A DNA stretch of 64,000 bases from Amborella trichopoda (lineage: Eukaryota; Streptophyta; Magnoliopsida; Amborellales; Amborellaceae): the NCBI RefSeq assembly GCF_000471905.2, contig NW_006499436.1, positions 952,353 to 1,016,352 on the forward strand. Reading direction: 5' to 3'. Both the position numbers and the translations under genes were made by a program. Within the stretch, counting starts at the first letter, position 1; each line of letters opens with the position of its first letter. The notes beneath the pieces are model-generated. The model had not been told where the DNA came from. It ran no database searches and saw only the letters and a list, made by a program, of their open reading frames with translations. Shown piece by piece: positions 57,601 to 63,699 of this stretch.

Positions 57601-60600
57601 GAAGGGCTCTTTCTAGTCCGTTACTTGGGACTGCGTCGGTCCTCTAAGGGAAAGTATCGCTACGGTACATTTATGGACTGTATTAGTAAAATAGTGGTAA
57701 TCATCTTTTCAATACCTGTTTGATAAACAACTACTTCTGAAAGCTCTCTCTATTTTCAGAAAACTTTCACAAATATTATTACAGCCAATTTATTTTTCTT
57801 AAGACTTACTTTCAAAGACTAGACCCTTATAAATTAACACATAGTCTAAATATATGATGGAGGAAATTTATACTTATTTTTAATTTTATTCGGTTTTAAA
57901 GGATACATATTTTGATTTTAGTTTTAGGGTTTAATTCTAGGGATTTTTAATTTCTAGGAATTCTAAGGACTTTTTTAGATATTTTAATTAAAGTTAGGGA
58001 TTTTAGTTTCAAGTTATGCTTAAGTTAGCCTTTTGGTCAAAAGTTAATTGTATGGACAAATATTGTTTAAAACAATAATTTTTTATTATAAATAAGGGCG
58101 TTGATGGGCTAGAGAGGCATTCATGTATTCTTTTTTAAGAAAAGAAATACCTTGTCTTGTAAAAGAAGCCTAAGGCTTGAGCCCTAGGTGGGAAAAAGCC
58201 TTAGGGTTTATCCAAAATTGCTTGTATTTGGCTTGTTTCTTGCTAATTTTACCTCAACTTTCTCAGCATCAAGTAGTATCAAAGCCCGCGATCTACACAG
58301 AAGCTACTATAGCACGTACGAAGGGTACTGTAGCACATACAGAGTTACTGTAGCACCACTTTTTTGGGTGCCTTAGGTCAACAACAAAGAAGGAAAGTTA
58401 TAGTGAGGTCTAGGATTTGCCAAATTTGGCCAAAGTTTTGCCAAAACAACCTAGATCTTGCTGATTTCAACATTTTTGTTGATTATTTGCCTAGGGTTTG
58501 TGATTTCGATAAACCTATGGCAGCGAGAAGGGGCCTTAGAAGGGGGATTTTGGTAGATCTGCTTTGTGATCCACAGATGACAGAATTAAGGAAGATGAAA
58601 GGCAAGTTCAGCAGCTGGCTCAGCAGTTCGCGAGACTAAAAAATGGGCAAGACGGTGATCTTTTAGTCCCAGAAGATCTCAAGTACATGCCTTTTCACTT
58701 TCGCGCTCCACATGTGAAGTCAGGCGATGAGGATAATGACAGAAGACCTAGATGTGGGGATTATCACTCTAGGGTTTCGATTTGAAGAATGATTTTTTTT
58801 TTATTTTGACACAGATTGCATGAAAGTCGACAAGTTGTTGATTGGAATTCACCACCAATCTTCGATATATACTCAGATGAACAACAAGATTTCTTAGGAG
58901 ATTTGATCTATGATAAGGATCAAGATGATGGTGAAGATATTTAGGAAATGGGGGAAGAATATGGAGAGAAGGCAGCAGGAGGACTGATCAAAACCATGCC
59001 CTCATCAATATTGAAGAGGTGGAGAATTCAACAAATTTAGGGCATTGGAATCAGAGTAGGGCAGTGAAAGTGTGGTCGTCTCAATCGCAAATTATGACCC
59101 TGATTTCATAAAGTAATCAAATACATGTTGAGAAAACCTCTAAAGGCCAGAAAATTGAGTTTGGAGTATCTTACATGATTTCCAATGGGAGTTCACGAAT
59201 AATTAAATTTGATAAATTTTCATGGATTCCTCAATATACATATCAAAATCCATTTCTTGAGGAATTATCTTTACCACGAATAGTATTTGAGCCAACAACG
59301 AAAAAGAAGGTTGAAGAAGGTGTTTTTGATACTGAATTCATCTTAGCACACTTCAAAATTGAAGGACGGGTTTTCTCCAATAAGGGGAGAATGATGGAGC
59401 AAAAAATTATACGTGTTTTTATTTCTATTCCATTTTAAGGATGCATATTTTGATTTTAGTTTTAGGGTTTAATATTCTAGGGTTTTTTAGTTTCTAGGAA
59501 TTTTAGGGACTTTTTAGATATTTTAATTATAGTCAGGGAGTTTAGTATCAAGTTATGCATAAGATAGGACCTTTTTGGTCAAAAGTTAATTGTATGGACA
59601 AATATTGTCTAAAACAATAATTTTCTATTGTAAATAAGGGTAGGGATGGGCTAGAGAGGTATACATGTATTCCTCTTTAAATATTCATGTATTCCTATTT
59701 AAGAAAAAGAAAGACTTTGACTTGTAAAATAAGCCTAAGGCTTGAGACCTAGGTGGGAGAAAGCCTTAGAGTTTCTCCAAAATTTCTTGTATTTGGCTTG
59801 TTTCTTGCTAATTTTATTATTACCTCAATTTTCCCTGCATCAAATATTTTCCGTGCATCAATATGAGGCAAAAGTTTGTACATTTTTAGCAGAATTATTT
59901 CACTCTAATTATTGCTTCTTTTGAGATATTTTCGGTTTTAAAATTTATCTTGGGCAGGGGTACCTTCATAAGCTTCATCTAAACAGATCATGGCCCTGAG
60001 TAATAGATTTTTACCTCCTTTTATATGTTATTACTTCTACTATTCACATGTTCTAGATTTAAACCTTTGGAATAATGACTAAGTTGGCACATCTTTCAAG
60101 TTAGAAGTATACTTTGGATGCAGGAAATATTTAGCTCTGCTTCTAAGAACTTATCTTTTACCTTTTTCTATTTCATAAAGTCGCACACATTTCATATATA
60201 ATATTACCATTTTCTTAGGATTAGTATCATAGATTTTCTCACGCCTCGGCATTGGTGATGAATGCATAAAAAGTAAGATTTTGAAGGTGAAGAATTTTGT
60301 GAATGAGGCAAGGGGAGGGGCCCAATGGTGCAGCTTAGTGGGGTCCAAATATATTATCGAGTATAATTCATCTAAAAATAAGGATGAGAAAATTATTAGA
60401 AGTAAAAAATGTCCCAAAAAAAAAAACCTCTACTAATTGAGAATACATCTTCAAGCACACCCATGCATGCAGTGTTGCAATCTAGCATTAGCCACAATGG
60501 CATGAAGAACTCGAAGAATATATACGTTATGACAATTATATGTTATAGTATTTAACATATAGTTGTGCATCCTAATGTTTACTAGGATCACTTACCGTAA

Positions 60601-60768
60601 CCACATTTGATAAAGACACTTATAAGAGAAACATCGTGGAGAAAGGCTGTAAATGAACAAACTTTACGATCCAAATATTCATGCCAAATAGTTACTTAAA
60701 ATTATTATGACTACAAGCATACCTCTGTAACGTCCCGATAATGAACAAGGACAATAGGTTCATATGCC
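29851..60768 (-). CDS. CAMTA4-like: CAMTA4-like calmodulin-binding transcription activator, 5'-partial gene (8 exons seen)
   Basis: CAMTA proteins are nuclear Ca2+/calmodulin-responsive transcription factors that bind CGCG-type promoter elements and act in cold, defence and stress responses. Coding exons in transcript order are 60768-60723, 56994-56499, 56086-55860, 54680-54162, 49330-48654, 45086-44501, 31110-30817 and 29928-29851. All seven visible introns are GT-AG and the phases agree at every junction, giving about 973 codons before TAG. Seen in order: the end of the CG-1 region (IVLVHYRDV), a low-complexity middle, an IPT/TIG domain, ankyrin repeats, three IQ motifs and the CaM-binding helix. 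Arabidopsis CAMTA4 is about 1,016 residues, so roughly 100-150 N-terminal residues (most of CG-1) are missing. No CG-1 exon was found at 60.8-64 kb, so they should lie beyond the right edge. The gene looks intact despite TE-filled introns. Subgroup CAMTA4 rather than CAMTA1-3 is inferred from similarity in the ankyrin, IQ and C-terminal parts. Confidence 0.93.
30817..31110 (-). CDS. CAMTA4-like: CAMTA exon: IQ motif 3 and CaM-binding helix
   Basis: This 294-nt phase-0 exon has acceptor TTTTGCAG and donor AAG|GTAATT. It starts [20 protein letters not shown], completing IQ motif 3. The amphipathic Ca2+-dependent calmodulin-binding helix follows ([20 protein letters not shown]). It ends with the conserved [20 protein letters not shown] segment. 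It is separated from the IQ1-2 exon by a 13.4-kb intron holding gypsy, copia, RTE-tail and hAT insertions. Confidence 0.95.
31191..31583. mobile_element. MITE family A, copy 3 (393 bp), in CAMTA intron
   Basis: Starts GGAAAAAGTTTATATAAGG and ends in the complement of GGGTGCAGTTAGCATGCGG. The flanks TTCAAGTAC (31182-31190) and TTCAAGTAA (31584-31592) agree at 8 of 9 positions, indicating MULE-type insertion. It lies 81 bp upstream (in transcript sense) of the IQ3 exon acceptor. Confidence 0.83.
31593..33026. other. CAMTA intron sequence without recognised gene
   Basis: Apart from the fragment at 32206-32352, I see no coding domain. At 32986-33010 an (ATC)n-like run reads on the minus strand as the (GAT)n tail of an RTE LINE, continuing across the gypsy insertion at 37895. 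Confidence 0.45.
32206..32352 (-). repeat. Putative LTR-end fragment, inverted partner at 46066-46215
   Basis: On the minus strand it shares CTTCTCTTGGCTTGATTTAC + AGCCATG and CCACCTTTTCTTCCTG with 46066-46215 on the plus strand. The two lie in different introns of the same gene. Origin not identified; an LTR 3' end is plausible. Confidence 0.5.
33027..33684 (+). repeat. Gypsy 5' LTR
   Basis: Paired with 37244-37889 over its length (GTTTTGGGTCCCAGGATGAT versus GTTTTGGGGCCCAGGATGAT). It contains TTTATATGTATGG, a TATA-like site near 33350, and three local repeats of TACCTTGAGTTGGAAGG at 33476-33570. Confidence 0.85.
34085..34690 (+). pseudogene. Gypsy gag remnant
   Basis: The open part reads [20 protein letters not shown], then [16 protein letters not shown] and RTRLDETQD. 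After a stop it continues [20 protein letters not shown] and Arg/Pro-rich text. These are the gag (retrotrans_gag) motifs of plant gypsy elements. A CCHC knuckle was not clearly seen. Confidence 0.8.
35560..36260 (+). pseudogene. Gypsy reverse transcriptase remnant
   Basis: [20 protein letters not shown] (35600s) starts the RT region. The catalytic box [11 protein letters not shown] is still readable at 36031-36063. Stops and frameshifts occur throughout, so no functional product. Confidence 0.83.
36500..36830 (+). pseudogene. Gypsy RNase H remnant
   Basis: Frame 36568-36828 reads [31 protein letters not shown] and DHDALKHI-like NHDALKHI, then [19 protein letters not shown]. These are conserved RT_RNaseH motifs of gypsy polyproteins. 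Upstream GIGAILSQ is in the preceding open stretch. Confidence 0.85.
36960..37243 (+). pseudogene. Gypsy integrase N-terminal fragment
   Basis: [20 protein letters not shown] (37155 on) is the HHCC zinc-finger end of integrase, followed by ENTGLYTPL. The DDE core is absent because the sequence runs into the 3' LTR at 37244. Confidence 0.83.
37244..37889 (+). repeat. Gypsy 3' LTR
   Basis: Counterpart of the 5' LTR, with substitutions and small deletions throughout, so the insertion is old. It joins the integrase fragment at ACTCCATTGC without a polypurine tract. Confidence 0.85.
37895..37985 (-). mobile_element. RTE LINE 3' tail split by the gypsy element
   Basis: On the minus strand: CTGTAGCCAACCCCAAATGG + TTGGGATAAGGCTC, the common 3' end of plant RTE LINEs. 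It continues at 33021-32986 with the ATC-type tail. The 53120-53210 tail is the same family. Confidence 0.75.
37986..38858. other. CAMTA intron sequence, unassigned
   Basis: The minus strand around 38640-38420 reads as an acidic Glu/Asp/Ser-rich stretch with stops (possible retroelement remnant, not recognised). GTGTAACTTTCTATAT at 38754 and GTGTAACCTTCTATAT at 38839 are short repeats that may belong to the copia LTR. Confidence 0.3.
38859..39786. mobile_element. hAT-type element (928 bp) with perfect 8-bp TSD
   Basis: Ends CAGTGTTTTAAAAT and (complement) TAGTGTTTTAAAAT with perfect 8-bp duplications ATATCTCT (38851-38858 and 39787-39794). Subterminal regions are packed with GCCGCAT / ATGCGGC words. 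The interior is AT-rich with no transposase. It is immediately left of, and probably nested in, the copia 5' LTR. Confidence 0.87.
39795..40127 (+). repeat. Copia 5' LTR-like region
   Basis: 39812-39950 matches 43944-44095 in order: TATTGTTTGGCATTGTATGA, GTACATTCCCATAAT and GAGTTTA.CATTCTTC. The true LTR start is probably left of the hAT element at 38859. Confidence 0.65.
40128..40217 (+). mobile_element. RTE LINE 3' tail, 5'-truncated insertion
   Basis: Reads TGGCCCTTAATAGAGCATAA, GTGTAGCCGACCCCAATTAG, AAGGCTCTAATGATGATGAT. It is the conserved 3' end with a (GAT)n tail, as at 53120-53210. Confidence 0.78.
40218..40900. other. Sequence between RTE tail and copia gag
   Basis: Contains several GACACGTGTC-like palindromic words (40520-40555) and AT-rich DNA at 40430-40500. 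Presumably part of the copia LTR/leader or a nested repeat; not resolved. Confidence 0.3.
40900..43902 (+). pseudogene. Ty1/copia internal region, decayed
   Basis: Gag start ([17 protein letters not shown]) lies at 40983-41040. The integrase part includes [16 protein letters not shown] at about 42530-42580 and [20 protein letters not shown] at 42767-42826. RT start ([20 protein letters not shown]) lies at 43033-43092, followed by YGLDYEETF. The order gag, integrase, RT is diagnostic of copia. Stops and frameshifts are frequent. A polypurine tract (TTAGAGGGGAG, 43892-43902) precedes the 3' LTR. Plus strand, antisense to CAMTA. Confidence 0.85.
43903..44105 (+). repeat. Copia 3' LTR (at least this part)
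   Basis: Follows the polypurine tract and matches 39812-39950. Its end is unclear; it may extend to about 44150. It lies about 400 bp downstream (in transcript sense) of the CAMTA exon 44501-45086 and did not disturb it. Confidence 0.65.
44501..45086 (-). CDS. CAMTA4-like: CAMTA exon: ankyrin repeats and IQ motifs 1-2
   Basis: This 586-nt exon begins inside the split arginine codon (acceptor CTCACAG) and ends at CAG|GTATGC. It encodes [16 protein letters not shown], then [19 protein letters not shown] (ankyrin). IQ motif 1 is [17 protein letters not shown] and IQ motif 2 is [16 protein letters not shown]. It closes with VVRIQ, the first half of IQ motif 3. IQ motifs bind calmodulin. The 3.6-kb upstream intron contains the 239-N gap and its mirror-written flanks (45182-45559), but the exon lies outside that block and is in normal orientation. 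Confidence 0.95.
45182..45559. other. Mirror-written block around 239-N assembly gap
   Basis: Ns occupy 45212-45450. The resolved flanks have 14 CG and no GC dinucleotides and contain TACGTACGTAACG-like text. Read right-to-left without complement they give plausible DNA such as GCATGAATGAATGAATGCAT and CAGCCAGAGATGCTGCTTCC. CT microsatellites bound both sides. The block is in the CAMTA intron between 45086 and 48654. Confidence 0.75.
45560..45870. repeat. CT microsatellite and diverged tandem repeats
   Basis: Pure (CT)n at about 45559-45605. Three diverged units follow, each with GTATGTGTGTGT-like, CCCTTCTCTCTC-like, AGTTAGTATATGCACAAGCC-like and GGCAGGACCTAC-like words. A related unit lies left of the gap (45130-45180). 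Confidence 0.7.
46066..46215 (+). repeat. Putative LTR-end fragment, partner of 32206-32352
   Basis: Contains CTTCTCTTGGCTTGATTTAC + AGCCATG and CCACCTTTTCTTCCTG. The preceding 45900-46065 (GGGGTATTTTAAAGTATTAG, GGCTTATAAAAGGTTGG) includes a TATA-like site and could be the rest of a solo LTR. Confidence 0.5.
46216..47510. other. CAMTA intron sequence, nothing recognised
   Basis: T-rich, no coding domain or paired repeat found by eye. Confidence 0.4.
47511..47878. mobile_element. MITE family A, copy 4, in CAMTA intron
   Basis: Core matches the other A copies (GATTTTAAGCTCTAAAAATA, ATTGTAACGAATTATATAGA). The right arm is (complement) GAATGAAGTTTCTATAGGGC. The inner TIR AAAGCCTCACCTCA is present on both sides. 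The left arm is shortened. No TSD recognised. Confidence 0.7.
47879..48653. other. CAMTA intron sequence, nothing recognised
   Basis: AT-rich. No coding domain. Confidence 0.4.
48654..49330 (-). CDS. CAMTA4-like: CAMTA exon: IPT/TIG domain and first ankyrin repeats
   Basis: This 677-nt exon has acceptor TTTATCCAG and donor AAG|GTAATA and ends in phase 2. It opens [20 protein letters not shown], the core of the IPT/TIG domain used for dimerisation and non-specific DNA contacts. It continues through [10 protein letters not shown] and a helical linker to the ankyrin segment ([12 protein letters not shown], then [13 protein letters not shown]). The last codon is split with the next exon to give GREKM, as in other CAMTAs. 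An in-frame ATG upstream is intronic and was not used. Confidence 0.95.
49985..53210 (+). mobile_element. RTE-type LINE, split by a hAT-like element
   Basis: 49985-51098 and 52662-53210 form one LINE ORF2 region on the plus strand in RTE order. Seen in the first part: [16 protein letters not shown], then [34 protein letters not shown] (RT catalytic box FVDD) and [10 protein letters not shown]. The second part has [20 protein letters not shown] and [11 protein letters not shown], then the 3' tail ending TTGGGATAAGGTTCAGATGA. Stops are frequent. It lies in the CAMTA intron between exons 54162 and 49330, antisense to the gene. Confidence 0.85.
51099..52661. mobile_element. hAT-like non-autonomous element (1,563 bp) inside the RTE LINE
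   Basis: Ends TAGGGTTGTCACGGGCC and (complement) TAGGAGTGGCAGTGG. The flanks GTCGGACA (51091-51098) and GTCACACA (52662-52669) agree at 6 of 8. Removing the element and one flank restores continuous LINE text (GAGGAAGATGTC|ACACATAG). The interior is CT-rich on the left (51350-51600) and GA-rich on the right (52070-52470), producing many meaningless open frames. No transposase. Confidence 0.78.
53211..54161. other. CAMTA intron sequence, nothing recognised
   Basis: No coding domain or paired repeat. It lies directly downstream of the donor of exon 54162-54680. Confidence 0.4.
54162..54680 (-). CDS. CAMTA4-like: CAMTA exon: activation region and start of IPT/TIG domain
   Basis: This 519-nt exon in phase 0 has acceptor ATATACAG and donor AAG|GTACAA. 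It is Ser/Thr- and acid-rich, compatible with a transactivation region. It ends with [19 protein letters not shown], the beginning of the IPT/TIG immunoglobulin-like fold; Arabidopsis CAMTA4 has KFTIQDISPDWGYANETTK here. The 4.8-kb intron that follows splits the IPT/TIG domain and carries an RTE LINE with a hAT-like element inserted in it. Confidence 0.92.
54871..55262. mobile_element. MITE family A, copy 5 (392 bp), best preserved
   Basis: TIRs of about 55 bp, imperfect: GAAAAAGTTTATATAGAGCC and (complement) GGGTGCAGTTTGTATAGAGC, each containing the small palindrome GAGCCGAGGCTC. The flanks AATGCAACA (54862-54870) and AATGCAATA (55263-55271) agree at 8 of 9, a MULE-type TSD. In the CAMTA intron between 54680 and 55860. 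Confidence 0.87.
55860..56086 (-). CDS. CAMTA4-like: CAMTA exon: variable linker
   Basis: This 227-nt exon follows acceptor TTTCTTATAG, completes a split glycine codon (G|GT) and ends in phase 0 at AAT|GTAAGC. It encodes a Pro/Ser/Thr-rich low-complexity stretch ([10 protein letters not shown] to GFHKILEN) with no recognised domain, as is usual for this part of CAMTA proteins. Membership rests on phase continuity with both neighbours and on its position, not on strong sequence conservation. Confidence 0.8.
56499..56994 (-). CDS. CAMTA4-like: CAMTA exon: variable Ser/Asn-rich linker
   Basis: This 496-nt exon begins GRSNSTS after acceptor TTTCTGCAG and ends in phase 1 at GTG|GTCAGT. It encodes the poorly conserved, Ser/Asn/Gly-rich stretch between CG-1 and the transactivation region. 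It includes [20 protein letters not shown], matching in position the 'LKMLKEQLSIGDEHVNSV' segment of Arabidopsis CAMTA4. The open frame extends upstream through the acceptor, but phase with the preceding exon (GAG|GGG) and the pyrimidine-rich acceptor fix the start. Confidence 0.87.
57000..57849. other. CAMTA intron sequence, nothing recognised
   Basis: AT-rich, non-coding. It separates the linker exon from the short LTR element. Confidence 0.4.
57855..58271 (+). repeat. 5' LTR of short element
   Basis: Shares TTAGTTTTAGGGTTTAAT, GGTCAAAAGTTAATTGTATG and GCTTGTATTTGGCTTG with the 3' LTR. A TATA-like TTATAAATAAGGG lies at about 58085. Confidence 0.85.
59392..59860 (+). repeat. 3' LTR of short element
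   Basis: Longer than the 5' LTR. It has a duplicated ATTCATGTATTCCT at 59666-59699 and a duplicated terminus (TTTTCC.TGCATCAA occurs twice, 59830-59862). Confidence 0.83.
59866..60722. other. CAMTA intron sequence, nothing recognised
   Basis: No coding domain. It precedes the donor-side exon 60723-60768 in genomic order. Confidence 0.4.
60723..60768 (-). CDS. CAMTA4-like: CAMTA exon: end of CG-1 domain
   Basis: This 46-nt exon encodes the conserved end of the CG-1 DNA-binding region, [15 protein letters not shown]. Its acceptor is TTTTTGGCAG and its donor is GAG|GTATGC. The first base completes a codon from an upstream exon outside the window and the exon ends in phase 0. It is the leftmost coding evidence for the N-terminal domain. 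The family peptide [11 protein letters not shown] makes the identification clear despite the small size. Confidence 0.88.
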
Positions 60769-62090
60769 CTGCCAAAAAGAACAAAAGATGTCACCCTTTA
60801 TACCAACCTAAAGAAAGAATCCTTGTGTCTATTGTTGCATGCAATAGTAACAATTTGATCCAAAACCCCTACAACAATCAAAAGGACTAGACATGCGCTT
60901 AAAGCATTGAAAATCATAATGACACCACGAAAAAAGAAACAGCGAAGTCCATAGTAAATGAGCTGGAGATACAATGTACGTAAGCAATAACAGGAATATT
61001 AATGTGATAGCTGATAACTTTCAATGCAATAACTTGAACTTCACTTGGTGAGGGTAAGAGACCCTTTCCTAGCAATGTGACAAAAAAGAACATTAATATC
61101 GAATCTTTTGTTTTGTTTTTTTTGTGTTTTTTGTTTTTTTGTGTGGGGTGGTGGTTGGAGTATTCTATCATGCCCAATGTTCAAAACGTTAGCCGCTCGG
61201 CCACCTACGCTGCTAGAAAGCCAAAGCGCCTAGACATGGCCTGGGTGGGGTACCTAGGTGCGATGCGTCTAGGCACCCACCTAGGCGGCACCTCGAGACT
61301 GGTAGGCAGGGTAGCAAGGCGCACGTGTCATGCATCTAGGCACCGGCCAAGGCAGTGCCTTGAGACAGGGTGGCCGAGAGCCAAAAAAGGTCCTCAGCCA
61401 TAGGCATTTTTGGGTTTTTCCCTCCAAAGGGAGGGGGGGAAGGTTCTGGGGAGCATTCTTGTTCCCCAAAACCCCTCTTGTGTAAGTCAGACAAGGAAAA
61501 GCTCTGAAAAACTTAGGATTTGAGATTTTTCTAATGATCGAAAAAAATTTCAAATTTCTTACAAAATCAAAAGAAAAACTTTTTGATACATTTGGAAGCT
61601 TCATTTGGGAGATTGGATTGGTCGTACAAGAGGATTTTTGGCAACCAAAGATTTTCACTTTGAAATGGTTATTGCATTGAAATTTTTTCTTTTTTGTATA
61701 ATGTATTATGATGTGAATCATTTTACATTTTTTTTCATTTCTTTTGTGATATTTTATATGCTTGTAATTGAAAACTTGAAATATTTTGTGAAATATTTCC
61801 CTTTTTGGACTATGGACTTATATCGAATTTATTTTTGAAAGCTTGGTGCAATGTGTTATTTCTGTTCTTGGTGCAATGTGTTAGTTTTGTTTTTCTTTTT
61901 TTTGTTGTTTTATATATGGTTGTAGATGGAATATTTTGTGAGCATTTACATGTTTGGGCTTATATTTTGTGAATAGTTCAAAACTTCAAATTAAATTGAT
62001 ATTTTGTAAATAGTTCAAAACTTCAAATTAAATTGATATTTTGTGAATATTTAGACCAAATCTTATGGATATTATGTTATGTGATATTAT
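60769..62090. other. CAMTA upstream intron (part), with G+C-rich transposon-like block
   Basis: About 61165-61400 is G+C-rich with repeated CCTAGGCGGC / GCCTAGACATGG / TCTAGGCACC words, starting near CAATGTTCAAAACG. It resembles hAT-like subterminal sequence, but the right end was not located. No CG-1 exon seen. Confidence 0.4.
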
Positions 62091-62600
62091 GGGCAAAAGA
62101 CATAAACCCCCTCTCGAACAGCAGAATCCAAAATAACCCCTTGTTCTTATAAACATCCCATGCAACCCCGGAGTTAAACAAAAAAAGACATTTAACCCCC
62201 TCCTTACCTTTTCCATTGTCCAAATTACATAATTTGCCCTTCTTTTTTCCTTAACCACCATGTTATCTAAGTCCTGGAAAAGTTCTCCTTCTCTTTCTCT
62301 TTCTTCCTCACCCATGGACCCCTTCCTCCCTCTCTCTCTCTCTCTAGCAACCTTAGCTGAAAACTTATTTCTCTCTCATCTCGTGAACCTCACAAGTAAG
62401 TTAAAAGGGGCATTACGAACTCGATGTTTATGACGATGTTATTAGGAAAAAGAAGAAGGGTAAATTCTGTAATTTGAACAATAAAAAAGTTCCAGTGGGG
62501 GTTAAATGTCCCTTTTTTTGTTTAACTTAGGGTTCCATGTTTATGACAAGGGGTTATTTGGGATTATAATTTTAGAGACGCGAGTTTATGCTTTTTTCCC
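62091..62600. mobile_element. MITE with ~140-bp TIRs (510 bp)
   Basis: Left arm starts GGGCAAAAGACATAAACCCC and right arm (complement) GGGAAAAAAGCATAAACTCG. The arms share AAATAACCCCTTGT, AGTTAAACAAAAAAAG and ACATTTAACCCCC. It resembles Mutator-like MITEs of plants. No clear TSD was found. A CT run at 62331-62345 is in the loop. Confidence 0.78.
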
Positions 62601-63315
62601 TTCTTTTTTTTTTTACATATTTTGATTGGTTTCCAATTTCTCTCAACATATTTTTAGTGGTCAGTCCTAATGTGTTTTGTTTACTTCATATTCTTCATTT
62701 AAGACTTGAATCTTCTTATTTTTTCCTTAATACTTTCATAGTTGTGTATTTTTCAGGTTTGTTCATTAGGTGATACTCTGTGAATTACTGTGACTTTGTT
62801 AGTTGTGCTGTAAGTTGTGAGTTGTGAGTCGTGACAATGCCTTCAACTGGATCAAGTAAGCAAAATGATCTAGATTCGAAGTAAGAAACTTGTCCAAATC
62901 CCCTTAACAAGCATAGGGTGGAGTTTATTGCCAAAAATCATATAATGTCAGCATTAACACATCGAATAAATATTTAGCTGGTGTCAGAAGGGATGCAGCC
63001 GCATGCACGCAAGTTCTAGCTGAGGAGGAGAGAGATGTCAAAGCACTTTGAGGGGGTTAAAAATAAGAAAGAGGAGGTAAAGAAAAGACATGAAGTAACT
63101 GTCTGAAGTCTATATATATTTCAAGTTTAGGAAGAGGAAGAAGATATATATGCCAAGGTTGGATCTTCTAATAGCCCATCCATGCATAGATGTCTCGAAG
63201 AAGATGGTCTATGGATTCTTACACCCCACCCCCGATCCGAGGATTTTACCATGTAAAAGGGTCCAAACAAGTTTAAAGAGCCACTTAAAAAAAGAGAATA
63301 GAAATAAGATAGCTC
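62601..63315. other. Unassigned sequence
   Basis: T-rich, no gene recognised. It is probably upstream CAMTA intron if the gene continues beyond the right edge. Confidence 0.35.
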
Positions 63316-63654
63316 CAACATTTTAAAAAACGGATCAGTGACCCATATCGGCCCTCCAAATTTTTGATCCAGTTAAGCAAATCGAAGAACCAGATCAGTG
63401 ATCTAGTCTACCAGCGCGGATGGTTTTGACTGGTTCTAATTGACCGCTTCAGTGATTAATAAAAAAAAAAAATTTAAAAAGAGGTGGAGCCGGTTCATAC
63501 TTATTCTCTTAAAGAACCGAGTCAGTTTTGTCAAGGAACCAGCCAGAACCATCCAGTTCATGGGGGAACCAACCAATTCCTGACATTTTACAGGGTCCGA
63601 TTTCCAATCCGGACTGGCCGGTTCCGATCTGGATGACAAATTTTTTAAACCCTG
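63316..63654. mobile_element. hAT-like MITE (339 bp), weak
   Basis: Ends CAACATTTTAAAAAAC and (complement) CAGGGTTTAAAAAATTTG. The flanks GATAGCTC (63308-63315) and GTTAGCAC (63655-63662) agree at 6 of 8. The interior is rich in GAACC/GGTTC words. Confidence 0.5.
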
Positions 63655-63699
63655 GTTAGCACAATATGTGGCCAGATTGTTATACCAAGTAATTATTTC

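Larger units (their letters stand above)
57855..59860 (+). mobile_element. Short non-autonomous LTR retrotransposon (~2.0 kb) in CAMTA intron
   Basis: LTRs at 57855-58271 (417 bp) and 59392-59860 (469 bp) start TGATGGAG and end GCATCA. The flanks are ATATA (57850-57854) and ATATG (59861-59865). A PBS-like TAGTATCAAAGCC lies just after the 5' LTR (58274-58286), and a polypurine tract AAGGGGAGAA (59382-59391) abuts the 3' LTR. The 1.1-kb interior has only a gag-leader-like remnant with stops (glutamine-rich text near 58590) and no pol. It is consistent with a LARD/TRIM-like derivative of a larger element. Confidence 0.88.

Noticed and set aside
62028-62315. Minus-strand frame beginning MGEEEREREGELF
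   Set aside because: It crosses the boundary of the MITE at 62091 and is driven by a GA run; it is not a CAMTA upstream exon, since no CG-1 motif is present.
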